A DNA stretch of 64,000 nucleotides from Paramecium sonneborni (Eukaryota > Ciliophora > Oligohymenophorea > Peniculida > Parameciidae). The stretch is from the NCBI GenBank assembly GCA_905182985.1, contig CAJJDN010000149.1, positions 5,099 through 69,098 on the forward strand, in the 5' to 3' direction. The notes beneath the pieces are model-generated. The model was not told the origin of the DNA. It saw nothing but the letters and a program-made list of their open reading frames with translations, and did not search any database. The position numbers and the translations under genes were made by a program. Each line of letters opens with the position of its first letter. The first letter of the stretch is position 1. Shown piece after piece: positions 1-11,806 of this stretch.

Positions 1-233
1 TATCTGATTCTCATTTTGTTGGAAAGACTATTAAATCAATTGGAAAAAGAGCATTAACTTATGATTAAGCTTTAGATCAGTAAAATGATCCTTTAAATTA
101 ATAGAGCAATTTTTCAATTTTCATGGATTTTGCTAAAAAAATCAAAACAAATAGACTTAATCTCGAAGTTACTTATTTAAATCTAGCTTATGTATAAAAC
201 ACAAATATATTCCACTATTCATTATGCAAATGA
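1..233 (+). CDS. 3' end of a hypothetical protein (partial, cut by window start)
   Basis: The third frame is open under the ciliate code from the first base to a TGA at 231-233 and gives about 76 residues. The composition (Asp, Gln, Lys and Asn-rich stretches mixed with hydrophobic positions) looks like coding sequence rather than random AT-rich DNA. I see no domain I recognise; a segment near the middle reads as IFMDFAKKIKTN. The start lies outside the window, so length and function cannot be given. The alternative first frame is also open but is poorer in composition. Confidence 0.4.
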
Positions 234-1559
234 ATCAGTATCAAAAGTAATAAAATTTATTAATAATAATTTAGAGTGAATATGCATGGATTCTCTAAAA
301 TCTCGACTGGTTCAATATAATTAAGAGGTGCTTCTAAATGAGATTAAATTTCTAAAATATTTTTATGATTCAAGATTAACTCCATTACAAAAAAATTACC
401 AAAAGACTTATACCATTTTTATTAATTCTTACTGTTCTTCTTACTTGATTAACATAACATGAGGATGAAATACTAAAATTCAGAGAAAATCCATTTTAAT
501 TGTTACTTTTCTGAAAATTGAAATAGGCCTTTATTTCTTTACTTCATCTTTTATATGTTTTTATTCTTCCTCCTTCTAAAGTGGATTAGAAAATTAGACT
601 TACTAAAAGTAAAAAGAAGAAACTCAGTTTCATAACAAGAGAATGCAAAGAATATTGTTTTTTTACCTATTTAAGTAAGAATGTAAGAAAAAAGAAATGC
701 CAACTTTTCGATGTTCTTGAATCGGAGGTATAACATTAATTGAGAGTGGATGGAATTTACCAATTTAGATCTCCTTCTCTAAGTCAATCATATTTGAAAT
801 TCTCTTCATTAATTTGGATAAAATTTTTATTGTAAGCAAGAGCTTTGTCAAGAGTGATGCGTAAACTATTAACAATCTTTTAAAATCAAATTACTTATTT
901 CCTCCCTCTCTCATGTTAAGTAAAGAATATATGGATTTAGTTAACCATGATTAAACCAGCTATCCAATCCAATTCGAGTTCAGCAAATATTCCTATAATT
1001 TATGAATTCTAAAATCATTATTAATAAACAGTTTAAAAAATGATTTAGAAATAAGACAATCAAAAATCTCCTCGTTCCTTTATTTCTATTATAATTAATC
1101 TGTTCATGAGTCTATTGAAAATCAAAATTAAAATTAAAAAAACTACATGGATATTTACATAATAAAACAACTAATAAGTTTATTATTTTGATGTTATTTA
1201 AATAAATATCATTTAGAGTAAACTTTTCTTTTAATTTGTGTTGGATACTTTTATCTAAGTATAATTTTATAATAAACTGATAACAATTTCATTGTTGGAA
1301 TAAATAGAAGTAGTAAATTTATGTAATAGTTTTTTCATTTTAAATAAACTGTTTTTATTTTATGTGAATCCATCTATGTTTAAGTAGAATACATTTTAAT
1401 AAGATTTACTAATTTTTACCTTCAAATCTAAGCTTGATTTTGCTGAATTACTTGTTCTTTGTATCAAAAACTTTCTTAACAGTTAAAATTTAAAATAAAT
1501 ATAATAGGGAAAGCTGACATAAACTTAATAAGACCTTAAATGTTTATTGATCATCAATA
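234..1559. other. AT-rich stretch without a convincing gene
   Basis: About 1.3 kb in which no frame on either strand gives a convincing coding run with the ciliate code. TGA or its complement interrupts all frames at short intervals, and the translated bits lack the usual protein-like composition. It may be decayed gene sequence, because a recognisable relic follows on the minus strand. Confidence 0.4.
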
Positions 1560-2690
1560 TCACACCAAAAGAAGATTGAACTATTCATTTTTAAAGAATT
1601 AAAATATCAAACCAGAATAATTGTATTGGCTTATGTTTTAGCTATGATGCAATTATTATCTAAAGGATTGGCCTTTTATTTTAAAGAGATATTATCCTAC
1701 AAACAATTTTGATTAAAAAGAAAAAATAACGAAAATAAATTATAATCTACCATAACATCTTTTTTCACATTAAGATTACCTAACAATAAACTAGTAAAAA
1801 CTTTAATAGAACCCAAAGTAGAAAGTATAAAGTAGTTTATTAGCATTAGCTACATTTTGTAGATCCTACTAATTTTTTATCATATACTCAAGTTTAACAA
1901 TTGGATACAAATGTAACATAAGAAATGTAGCATATTTAATATTTTATATAAGATTATTAGAAGAAATATAAATGTTAGGCTATTTTATTTTCATTTTAAA
2001 TTATTAATAGATAAACTTTGTGTTAATTAAAGCTACTAAATCAATTGTATAAAACATAAGATTATAATTTTAGATATCTGAAGAAAATGATTCTTCATAT
2101 TTCTACTGAAAGGAAGCAAAAATTAAAAAACAATGAAATTTTAATTAATTACAGATCTCAACTAAAATCAGTTTCTAAACTTATTTTTCAAAGCTTTCTG
2201 AATCAGAACATGTGAAACAGGAAGAATTACTCCTTTAACATTCTTTAAATGTCAAAGTAATTTTGGTTATCACAATATTGAGAGCTGTATTCTTCTCACA
2301 AGAAATATTTAGATATATATATAATATTTAGATATATCTCAAGCATTACAATTATAAGTAATACCATTAATACATATTAAACAAATAATCAAACATTTAT
2401 CATAAAAGTGAGTGTCATACCCTTCAATACAAGATAATTGTTTAACAAAAAAGAATTATTGATCATTAGAACTGGAAAACGCTTAGCATGATAAATTGCA
2501 TTATCCACATTCATTTATATTTAAATAATATATAATCCTCCCATAAACGTTACCGTTACCTTGTAAGTTATACAATCATTCCAAAGTTGCATGAATTATC
2601 AAATGTTTTAGGATAGTAAGATGCATTGCAACTTTGTACGCATTTACCACAAAGATTGCTTTTTCTTTCAAACTATGATAAATTCAAAAG
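1560..2690 (-). pseudogene. relic of a cysteine-rich repeat (furin-like) protein
   Basis: Reading the minus strand from about 2690 downward gives cysteine-rich pieces in different frames: one with NLCGKCVQSC, one with ECGQCNLSCQ, and one with ECQRSNSSCFTC. The repeated C-x2-C-x(n)-C spacing is typical of the furin-like / growth-factor-receptor cysteine-rich repeats of large ciliate secreted or membrane proteins. The pieces are separated by frame changes and TGA codons, so the gene looks broken. Below about 2310 one frame stays open to a stop at 1560-1562 but without cysteines, and I am unsure that it belongs. A surface-antigen relic is an alternative reading. Confidence 0.45.
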
Positions 2691-3343
2691 CTAAATTTAC
2701 TTCTCATAGATGTTGATATCATAGATGAAACTTCTCTAGAGTCATAAATCACCATACAGATGTTTATTAATGTAGCAATTTTATAATTCTGTTACAAAAT
2801 GATTGTACAAACTAATAAAATCAGATCTTATTTAAAATATTACCAATCACCCCATCTAATCTAAATTTTATAGGTTGTATCTTATGAAAGGGGAACTCAG
2901 AAAATTAATAAATTAATGATAGAGAATCTTAAATAGGTCATAAGGAAATGCCACCCTACAAGATATAGGATTAATGAAACTTATTCCTTAAACTTTTCTA
3001 AAAGAATCACAGCATTAAAAGATACTTAAGGCCATCTAAATATATGTCAAAATATTACTATCATAATCTATCTATTTGATCAAATTAATTTATAATTTCA
3101 TCTGTTGTTTATGTTTCTCCAACATTTTTTCGTTTTCTACTTCTTTATCATCGAAAGAGAATCAAAAATTTAAATCTTAATCTGTCTAAAATCTAAACTA
3201 ATAATAAATTTTAATGTATGATAAATTTATATTCTAACTTGTTGTGATTTTCAATTTTTCAAAGTCATGATGAAGTGAATTCTTACTTGATTACCTAAGA
3301 TTAAATAAGAATCCAGAATATAAATTATTAAACAAAAGTAATA
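2691..3343. other. AT-rich gap, no supported gene
   Basis: No frame gives a supported gene. Short minus-strand fragments next to the cysteine-rich relic may be its decayed upstream part, but the frame cannot be followed. Confidence 0.35.
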
Positions 3344-6239
3344 TGTCATAGGAGGATCATTTAAAAGTTCTTGACCTGAAGTTTAAGTATTGTGACCTGC
3401 TGAAATATCAAATGAAGCTGTGAAAGTACTTTAATCATAGTAAATTAATTTTTTGAATCGATAATGGTTGAAGGTTGGGAGCTAAATGGGACGGCCAACA
3501 TTTTGAATAAGTCTTAAATTGAGGGATAGATTCAAACCAAAATAGGGAATTTTAAGCTGACTCATTTATAAATGCTTATAAGTTTAGACCTATGGGCTTT
3601 GGATTACTACTACAAAATGTTGACATTTATAAAATCTTAAGTTTTTTCAATATAAAAATACCACAAGGATTTCTAAATTATATTCCAACAATACATAAAT
3701 TAGGAATGATTTATGGATAATTAAGTGAAAAAGCTTCTAAATAAATAATGCCTGAGATTGTTCAAGAATTATAAAAACAAAAAAGTATATTTAGTTAATT
3801 TATTGATAATTTACCCAAAGGATTATCAAAAATAATACTTTTTAGTTATTGAGTCCTCTTCAGAAAGTAAATAATTAATATTTGATTTGACTATCTTTTA
3901 TAATGTTTTAAAACTTTAATTTTTATGTCAAGGTTGTAAAAAAGTTGAAGTTGGAGAATATTTCTTTCTAAATATAAATATTAACACTCAATTAAGTCAA
4001 GAATAGTTTTATTTTAAAGGAAATGGAATAATTAAAATTTTAAATGAAAGTTTAAAAATAGATGTTGGTTTTTAACCAAATATTTTTGATCTTCAAGTAA
4101 ATTTAAAATTATCAGACTTTTGGTTCCATTTAAAATTATAAGCTTCTCACTTAAAATTTATTTAAATTAATGAAATAAAAATTGATAAGAAATAAAAGTA
4201 TTTGAATATATTCAATTAGTATAATTTAATTTAAAACGTTTGAGGGTAAATTAGAGATTTGTTTTGATTTAGCACTGGTTTAAGAAGTGATAAGAAAAAC
4301 CTTTGGTATTTTAACGAAATTTTTTGAATTATTTCCTAACCTTAAATCAATAAAGGATAGTTAACACTTAATTAAGGAAATATATAAAAAATCATAGAGG
4401 GGTTAGATTTTTGTAAAGAAGAATTTAATACAAATGTAAGTGAAGAATTAAAAAAGATAAAATAATAATTTTAAGAATAAAAACAACCAAAATCAGAATA
4501 AAAGCAGGAAGAATAAAAAAAACCAAAATAAGAATAAAAGTAAGATTGTGAAAACCAAAATAAGAATAAAAGTAAGAATAACAATAACCAAAAAATGAAT
4601 CATCATAAAAAGCATAACCAAATTTGAAACAATAATAGGCATAAAAATATGAATAATAATAAAAATAATAATAACTATCACAATAAGAAAAATAGTAATA
4701 GTAATAATACTAATCAAATTAAGGTTCATAATATTAAGGTTAATAATAATAAATATAATTAGCTGGAATAGTACTCATATAAAAATATCGAAATCCAAAA
4801 TTTTTGGGATTTTAGTGAGTTAATTATATGGGTCATGTAAAAAAATGCATATCAGAATGAATTAGATTAGGGATAAAATTTAAGGTTAAAGATATATCCT
4901 TTTTCAGGTGCTATGAGTATAGGAATAAAAAGTTTTAAGGTTTCATAGAAATTAAAATTATCGGGAATGCAAATTAGTGCACTTATCCATAAACAACTTG
5001 AACCTTAAGAATTATTAAAGTCATTAAATTTAAGCAATCTTAATGAAACTGTAAATTTTGTTAAAATATTTGATAGACACAATATAAGAATATAGAATTT
5101 GATTATAAAAATGTATTTTCAAAGAAAGAACTATAGGATTGATTAATAATTTGAAGAGAGTATATTATAGATAAAAATATATAAAACAATTATTTGATTG
5201 TATATAATGAGTTGTTAAATATAAATTTTAATAATTAAAGTTCGTCATTAAAATNAATTAGTATAATTTAATTTAAAACGTTTGAGGGTAAATTAGAGAT
5301 TTGTTTTGATTTAGCACTGGTTTAAGAAGTGATAAGAAAAACCTTTGGTATTTTAACGAAATTTTTTGAATTATTTCCTAACCTTAAATCAATAAAGGAT
5401 AGTTAACACTTAATTAAGGAAATATATAAAAAATCATAGAGGGGTTAGATTTTTGTAAAGAAGAATTTAATACAAATGTAAGTGAAGAATTAAAAAAGAT
5501 AAAATAATAATTTTAAGAATAAAAACAACCAAAATCAGAATAAAAGCAGGAAGAATAAAAAAAACCAAAATAAGAATAAAAGTAAGATTGTGAAAACCAA
5601 AATAAGAATAAAAGTAAGAATAACAATAACCAAAAAATGAATCATCATAAAAAGCATAACCAAATTTGAAACAATAATAGGCATAAAAATATGAATAATA
5701 ATAAAAATAATAATAACTATCACAATAAGAAAAATAGTAATAGTAATAATACTAATCAAATTAAGGTTCATAATATTAAGGTTAATAATAATAAATATAA
5801 TTAGCTGGAATAGTACTCATATAAAAATATCGAAATCCAAAATTTTTGGGATTTTAGTGAGTTAATTATATGGGTCATGTAAAAAAATGCATATCAGAAT
5901 GAATTAGATTAGGGATAAAATTTAAGGTTAAAGATATATCCTTTTTCAGGTGCTATGAGTATAGGAATAAAAAGTTTTAAGGTTTCATAGAAATTAAAAT
6001 TATCGGGAATGCAAATTAGTGCACTTATCCATAAACAACTTGAACCTTAAGAATTATTAAAGTCATTAAATTTAAGCAATCTTAATGAAACTGTAAATTT
6101 TGTTAAAATATTTGATAGACACAATATAAGAATATAGAATTTGATTATAAAAATGTATTTTCAAAGAAAGAACTATAGGATTGATTAATAATTTGAAGAG
6201 AGTATATTATAGATAAAAATATATAAAACAATTATTTGA
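3344..6239 (+). CDS. hypothetical protein with Asn/Gln-rich middle; interrupted, and duplicated by an assembly gap
   Basis: Coding blocks follow one another: a start region near 3344 or 3466 (MVEGWELNGTAN), a block around 3570-3850 (FRPMGFGLLLQNVDIYK), a block from 3851 to 4200 (GCKKVEVGEYFFL), then introns at about 4210 (22 nt) and 4246 (27 nt, GTAAAT...TAG). A low-complexity segment rich in Lys, Gln and Asn (KQPKSEQKQEEQ, then NNNQKMNHH) precedes a C-terminal block of about 130 residues. One TGA lies in frame in the Asn-rich part, and some block joints are not explained by a clear intron. The real gene probably ends near 5197; the copy after the N ends at 6237-6239. I do not recognise the family. 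It could be a recent pseudogene. Confidence 0.45.
4214..5254. repeat. 1,041-bp exact repeat, copy 1 (assembly overlap)
   Basis: This block is identical to 5256-6296 and the two are separated by a single N at 5255. The boundary is abrupt, and the copy ends exactly at the N. This is the pattern of two contig ends that overlap but were joined by a gap character instead of being merged. Treat the two copies as one locus. Confidence 0.9.
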
Positions 6240-6296
6240 TTGTATATAATGAGTTGTTAAATATAAATTTTAATAATTAAAGTTCGTCATTAAAAT
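5256..6296. repeat. 1,041-bp exact repeat, copy 2 (assembly overlap)
   Basis: Second copy of 4214-5254, directly after the N at 5255. It holds the 3' part of the upstream hypothetical gene, including its low-complexity Asn-rich part and its stop, and it leads without a break into the UNC93-like gene. Confidence 0.9.
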
Positions 6297-6301
6297 TTAG
6301 A

Positions 6302-7683
6302 ATGGAGAAGTATGCAAACTTAGGAAAGGTTTTGTATATGAATCTTGTTCTTACATTTCATTTATCATAATGCTTAGCTTTGGCTAGTCTTTTACCACAA
6401 ATAGCCTAATAAAATAACTATCCATCTTTAGGTGGACTAGGATTAATATGTATATATTCTGTAAATCTAATTTTCAATCTGATAGGTATGATCTAATCTA
6501 ATTTGTGAATTAGCTCCTCTTTATTTAACTAAAATGAAATACAGATATGGATTTGTTTTTCAAGCAGTTTTAGTATTACCTTGCTTTATTCCTGCATTTT
6601 ATGTATCAAGATGCGATGGAGATGACGTTGTAGATTTAATTTGTAATTCATATATGCTGATTCCTTTTACTCTTATTGGATGTGTCTTTCTTGGTGCAGG
6701 TTTAGGTGGATATTTTGTTTTATAAAATACTTATGTAAGTGATTGCACAAATGAAAAAAACAAAGAATTATATTTTGGAATAACTTATATGCTTCTCGGT
6801 TGTTCATATTTATTAAATGGAGTAACTTCTGATTAATTATTGTAATATATTGGTAGAGAGAACTTCTTCTTGTATAGTGGAATAATGGAATGTGCATTAT
6901 CAACTTTATTTATTTTTGTATAACAACCAGATAAGAATAATTATAATAAAGTCTCAGAAGCTTAATAAAATATGATCCAAAATGATTCTATTGGAAAATC
7001 TGAAGAACAAGTTGCTAACATTAATGGAGAATTCGCTAAAATTGGTATTAAAGCATAATTTTAGTAGATCATGTAAAAATTTTAATTAAAAGAAATGAAA
7101 TTTTTATTTTCTTTATTTATTTCCACTGGTATAGTAATTGGTTTTGAATTTGGAATTTTTCATTAATTCATTTCAGCCTCGTTACCTGGAGATGATGAAA
7201 TTACAGTTAATGTAAAGACTGCTAGAATCTTTTTGTTTGTTGGAGTAGCATAAATATTAAGTGGAATATTTAATGGATTATCTAGATCATTCGTTGGAAT
7301 TATACAAAATTCAATATTTTATGGAAATGTATTTCAATGCATGAACATAATTGCTATTCTTAGTGCATTTTAATAAAATTACAATATCAATATAATTTTA
7401 GGCTTATTAATGTATAATAATTTAGATTTACATTTCTAGAGGATTTACTGATAATTCAGGTTAATTTAATTCTGCTGTAATAATCTCAGATATTTGGAAT
7501 GAAGATATGGCAATATTTGGACTATATTTATTTTGTCAAAACTTTGGTGTGATGTTTATCAATCTTATTGCTATCTTTCTTGAAGGATAATCCTTAATAT
7601 ATTATACATTATTATTAATCCTTTTATAGTGTGCTACTAGTTATTCGTAACAATAATTTAAGAGATCCCAACTTAAGGAATGA
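6302..7683 (+). CDS. UNC93-like MFS-type multi-pass membrane protein
   Basis: Three exons join in frame: 6302-6485, 6514-7411 and 7440-7683, with two 28-nt introns (GTATGA...TAG and GTATAA...TAG). The product is 441 residues with about ten hydrophobic segments. The segment FLGAGLGGYFVLQNTYVSDC resembles the conserved glycine-rich helix of UNC93 / MFSD11-type proteins, and a cytosolic loop of about 70 residues divides the two halves. UNC93 relatives are major-facilitator-fold membrane proteins involved in trafficking or ion-channel regulation, but the substrate is unknown. The start is the first ATG after the upstream gene, only about 60 bases past that gene's stop. The family call is good; the exact role is open. 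Confidence 0.75.
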
Positions 7684-7710
7684 TGATATAATAAGAAATA
7701 TATATATTTT

Positions 7711-9470
7711 TCATAAATCTTCTGCTTCATCTTCAATGACATAATCTGGAGGAAGTATAATTCTGATAAAATCTTCCATTCCTAATTTCCCATCTCTATC
7801 TTGATCATGTAATCGAAATAAGTCTTCAACTTCTTTGGCTGTAAAACCATAAGTAAAAGTCTTTTTAAGATCTTCCAATGAAATATCTAAATAATATAAA
7901 TATATTTTTAATACATCCTTTGGTATCTTAATCGATTAGATCATAAATCTATTTAATTCTAATCATACTATTTTTAGGTAATACTCTCTTTCTTTTCATC
8001 TATTTAGTATCATTATTTTTGAGAACCTCCATTTCTATACTCTCCTTTGAACTTTTGGAAAATACTTCGTTATATTACTTAATCCAATTATTAATTATTT
8101 CCAATTAAACCTTTGTTAAAGATGGATATAACTTTAACATTAATTAATCAAATGTAACAAACCCCTTTTATTTTGAATCTAAATAATTATATAAACTAGC
8201 TGTGACTCGTTTCATGTGAGGTTTATTTTAAAAGGCTTTAGTAAAATCTTTTACTCCAATAACCTTATTATTATCAGAGAGAGAATCAAAATAATTTTTA
8301 ACTCTAAATATTTCATTTCTTGTTAATGTACACCCTTTAGTAATAATGATGTTTTTCATTATCCTACCTTAGCTTTTTACTCTTTTACCTAATTAGAGAG
8401 GATTCTAAGCAGGATGATGCATACTTTAAGATGGCTTCTCTGTTGATAAATCATATTTTTTTTAATGTTAATCTAAAGCTTTTTCTAAGATGTTTAACTC
8501 TTCTAATTCTTCTTCCATATTCAATTATTTTTAAGGTTGAATTTTTGGCAATGATTAATTTCTTTATTATTATATAGAATAAATCTATTGTTGTTATTAA
8601 CTTTTTGTATTTGCCATATAACTAAACTTATTCTTTTTGCCAACCTAATCATTTAAACTTTTCATGTAATATTCATTCTTATTTGATTTTGTAATCATTT
8701 CTAACATATTTTCAGCTTCTTATTCCGTATAAGCTCGAAAAGAACGAAAAGCTTCAAAAGGCTCTTAAACCTTTTGTTTAGGTTCATACATTTAAAATAA
8801 TTACAAACCAGTAGGATTATTATCTAACCATTCTATTATTCTAAGTTTAATTTATAAATTACTCGCTTAATTCTAAGGAATTATCCACTTAAATATCACT
8901 CTTTAGAAACATTAATTTTGCAAATTTCTCCAATTATATGTATGATGGTAATTCAGCTTCGGTTAACTTACAGTATCCCAAAATAATTGATTTAAATATA
9001 ATCAGTAGTTCATTTAAACTTATATTTCCACTACAATCTAAATCAAATACTATGTATAAGACTAATATATATTTAGAGAACAATAATTACAATGAACTTT
9101 ATGAATGTAGTGAGTATAGGAAGTGATTGTGAGAACGCATATGAATTCATAAATTGATAGAACTTTGTTTCCAATACAAAACTAATCAAAAATGAAGCTT
9201 GCATTTGATCTGCTAAAAGGTACAATTTTACAGAATATATTTTTATCAATAAAAGGAGAAGTAGATCTTCTCTAAAATTATTCATAAACTTATCTTATTT
9301 CCATTAATGACCCTAATATATTACATATGATTACAGTGTAATAGTTATTTAAGGTTTGGATTGACATCTTTAGTAATATCAAATTTCAATTCCATTCTTC
9401 GTAAATGCATAGGAAGATTGCTAATTGTGCCAGCTTCATCGGCATTAGGATTTGATGAGACGCTTCCCAT
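7711..9470 (-). CDS. multi-EF-hand calcium-binding protein
   Basis: Five exons (minus strand) with introns at 9313-9334, 9062-9090, 8841-8862 and 7887-7914 (22, 29, 22, 28 nt) give exactly 553 codons. EF-hand loops are visible: DLDCSGNISLNE (about residue 130), a weaker one at DSLSDNNKVIGVKDF, DQDTKGYISLED and DQDRDGKLGMED near the C-terminus. A Gln-rich linker (MANTKSQQQQQ) lies between the first and later hands. The protein starts MGSVSS, which could be N-myristoylated like recoverin or calcineurin B, though the site is only suggestive. Likely role: calcium sensor or regulator; partner unknown. Ciliates carry many such proteins. Confidence 0.85.
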
Positions 9471-9631
9471 TATTATTATAATAATAAAAATATAATTAAA
9501 ACTGTCTAGATTCCTCTATTCTTTTTTTGAGTCACTCTGAACATAGAGGTTTTTATTTGGATTATAAAAAACTATCCATTTTATTTATACTTTGATAGTT
9601 TAATGATTATTAATTTTCGTTAAAAATAAAT

Positions 9632-10030
9632 ATGCATTATGTTTAGGAAAGTAGTGGTTACAGAAAATCAGTACGAACCAGTTTATCTTCTAGTAGAAAT
9701 CAATAAAAAAAGATCAAAACTAGTTAATAATGTGAAGACATTTTACTTAATATAAACTCAATGATGAACAAATTAGATTATTTGTAGAAGGCAATAGAAA
9801 ATAGAAATTATGAAACAAAAGTACAATTAAAGAAATACACACCTCAAAACTCTTATAATTAGGGTATATAGAACTTGAGTAATAATAACAAAAGAGCTTC
9901 TTTTAGTCGAGATAAGGAAAATAACAATGAAAAATTGAATTGTCATAATTTGATGAAGCAATTTGAAAACTAGAAAAATTAGCAATATACAAAAGTTGAC
10001 TTTTCTCGTAGAAGATCTTTTGCTAATTGA
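9632..10030 (+). CDS. small hypothetical protein, basic, Ser/Asn/Arg-rich
   Basis: A single uninterrupted frame of 132 codons plus TGA runs from ATG at 9632 to 10028-10030. The N-terminus is rich in Ser and Arg (ESSGYRKSVRTSLSSSRNQ), and a short helix-forming part follows (ILLNINSMMNKLDYLQKAI). The C-terminus ends with FSRRRSFAN, which has phosphorylation-like RRxS character. No family recognised. It lies between the EF-hand gene (divergent) and the SSB-like gene (convergent). Confidence 0.65.
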
Positions 10031-10127
10031 AAACTTTAATTATACTTAAATAAGCAACTTAATTTTTTATATAGTTATTGTAAATGATGGGTGTTAATAT
10101 ATTATAATGTTCGATATATTGACTAAC

Positions 10128-10821
10128 TCAATCTCTCTTTTAATTTCCTCCTCTGGTATTTCTATTTCCTTAGGGTCTTCTTTATCCTCTGTTATCTCTG
10201 TTATCTCTATTGTCTCTGTTATCTCTGTCTCTATTTTCTCTATTTTATTCTCTATTATCTCTATTATCTCTATTATCTCTATTATCTCTATTCTCTCTAT
10301 CTCTATTATCTCTTCTATTGTTGTTGGTATTTGGTCTTTAATCTTTTCTGACATATTCAACATCAGAGTATTTCTTACCACTTTAGTTAACAACAACTAA
10401 ATCATCCTAATTTATAGATTGCATAATTTACTTTTTCAGGTGTTATGCGTCCAAATTAATCAAGTGAAAGTCTATGTCTCTCTTAGACGACTTCAGACAA
10501 TCCGTTTCTCCATGCATAACATTTACCCTTTTCAAGAATGTTGGCATATTCTCCAATAACTCTGAATCTAATAACTCCTGTATCATCTCCAGCCAAACCT
10601 TCAGCAACAACCAAAGTTGATCCGTCATATCTTTTAATTTACTCTTTCTTGATATCTTCAATCTAAGATATTTAAATTTGATTCTTACTTTGACGTAGGT
10701 ATTATATCCATGAATTCCTGGTCTGACTTCACTAAGTTTTTCAACTAGAATGTTAAACTTATATAATACATTTTGGTTTTGTCAATTAACGAGTTTAAGG
10801 TGCTCTATTTTAGGAAGCCAT
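10128..10821 (-). CDS. SOSS-B / hSSB-like OB-fold single-stranded nucleic-acid-binding protein with Asn-Arg-Asp tail
   Basis: Four exons with introns at 10745-10769, 10663-10688 and 10407-10431 (25, 26, 25 nt) give 206 codons. Residues about 18-130 form an OB-fold: LSEVRPGIHGYNTYVKI, then LVVAEGLAGDDTGVIRFRV, then a GKCYAWRNG turn, matching the SOSS subunit B / OB-fold pattern of single-stranded DNA-binding proteins. The last 60 residues are repeats of Asn-Arg-Asp with a short RGG-like end (TRGGNQKRD). On the DNA this is the GATAATAGA-type repeat between about 10170 and 10310. Such tails bind RNA or mediate assembly. Role in ssDNA or RNA handling is inferred from the fold. Confidence 0.85.
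10170..10312 (-). repeat. short tandem repeat coding for Asn-Arg-Asp units
   Basis: A 9-bp and 6-bp imperfect tandem repeat (ATTATCTCT / ATTGTCTCT on the plus strand) inside the SSB-like gene. In the coding frame it gives AsnArgAsp, with GluAsnArg variants. Other frames give artefactual Ile/Glu runs. Confidence 0.85.
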
Positions 10822-10973
10822 TGAATAAATATATTAAAAGATTTAAATACCTTGATTAATATTTAATTTTTTTTTCAGATTTATATTACAAATAACTAAA
10901 GGCACAAATCAAATCAATATAAAATACATATCAGTATTACTTAGACAAAGAATTTTTAGTCAATCCATATGAT

Positions 10974-11490
10974 TCATCTACAAAATCTAAATATGCTGCT
11001 CTTCCTAAACTTACTAAATTCAATAATACTTGCATTTTATGATATATTATTTCGACATGTTATATATTTCTATGCTTATATTAATTAACTATCTCTTTCA
11101 TAATATGATTTTGTTGCTTGAAGTCTAGCCACTATTTTCTAATTTAATTTCATATATTCATTTTACTTCATTTTCATCTTGTACTCTCTCTCTTTCAGTG
11201 TGTAATTACTTACTAGTTTTTAGAACATGAGATATTTCTTTGTAAGATTTTACAAGCTTCTATTTATTAAGATTACTAGAGTGTGAATTGATGTACATCA
11301 TTCTTCTTAGTAAAGCTGAATTACTTCTATTTATTTCTGCATAGTTTTATTACATAAAAATAACTAAATATCATTACTAATATTTGTTTGTTAATCTTGA
11401 AGTAAAGTTATGTTTGTATGGACTTTCATTATCAATTGTTGCTTTGACTTTATTCACTACTTTAACATGTCTATCATATGACTAAACCAT
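10974..11490 (-). CDS. CFAP97 / Hemingway-domain axonemal protein, with one in-frame TGA
   Basis: The minus strand gives a short basic protein with the CFAP97D pattern: YDRHVKVVNKVKATIDNESP, then EINRSNSALLRRMMYINS, then ENEKIVARLQATKSYYERD and IQAQKY. CFAP97 proteins are ciliary/flagellar components in animals and protists. An intron at 11139-11166 (28 nt) is clear. A TGA stands in frame at 11371-11373 between the two conserved blocks, which otherwise stay in the same frame on both sides; no intron of suitable length removes it. It may be a mutation, a sequencing error or a retained 30-nt segment. Length without it is 162 residues, near the usual size for CFAP97D1. Confidence 0.65.
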
Positions 11491-11806
11491 ACTAATTCTA
11501 TTACATAGGCTTATTATTTTTATTCTATGATTTTACTTGAACTAGTGTAATTCCACATATGTTAACAAGATCAAAATAATTTTTATATAATTTTTATTCC
11601 CAAAAATATAACAATATATTAATATTTCTAATCTTTTGTTTTTTTTTCTAATCAAATATAACTGATATATGATAATTAACCAACTCATTCAACTTGATAA
11701 TCATCCGTCTGTGTGATTAAATTCTGCGATGAATTTTTTTTCACCATATTTATAATAGGCCTCTTAATTATGCATTATTCAGATCATACATTTAATTAAG
11801 TCCAAA
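11491..11806. other. short AT-rich gap
   Basis: Upstream of the CFAP97-like gene (minus) and of the next plus-strand gene. No frame supports a gene. It probably holds both promoters, but no motif is recognisable. Confidence 0.4.

Noticed and set aside
4493..4729. Minus-strand hydrophobic 78-residue frame (also at 5535-5771)
   Set aside because: It is the complement of the Asn/Lys-rich coding segment of the plus-strand gene; hydrophobic runs on the reverse strand are expected from AAT/AAA codons.
10094..10400. Long Ile/Glu and Ile/Ser frames on both strands
   Set aside because: They are wrong-frame readings of the Asn-Arg-Asp repeat of the SSB-like gene, whose correct frame is fixed by the OB-fold upstream and by introns.
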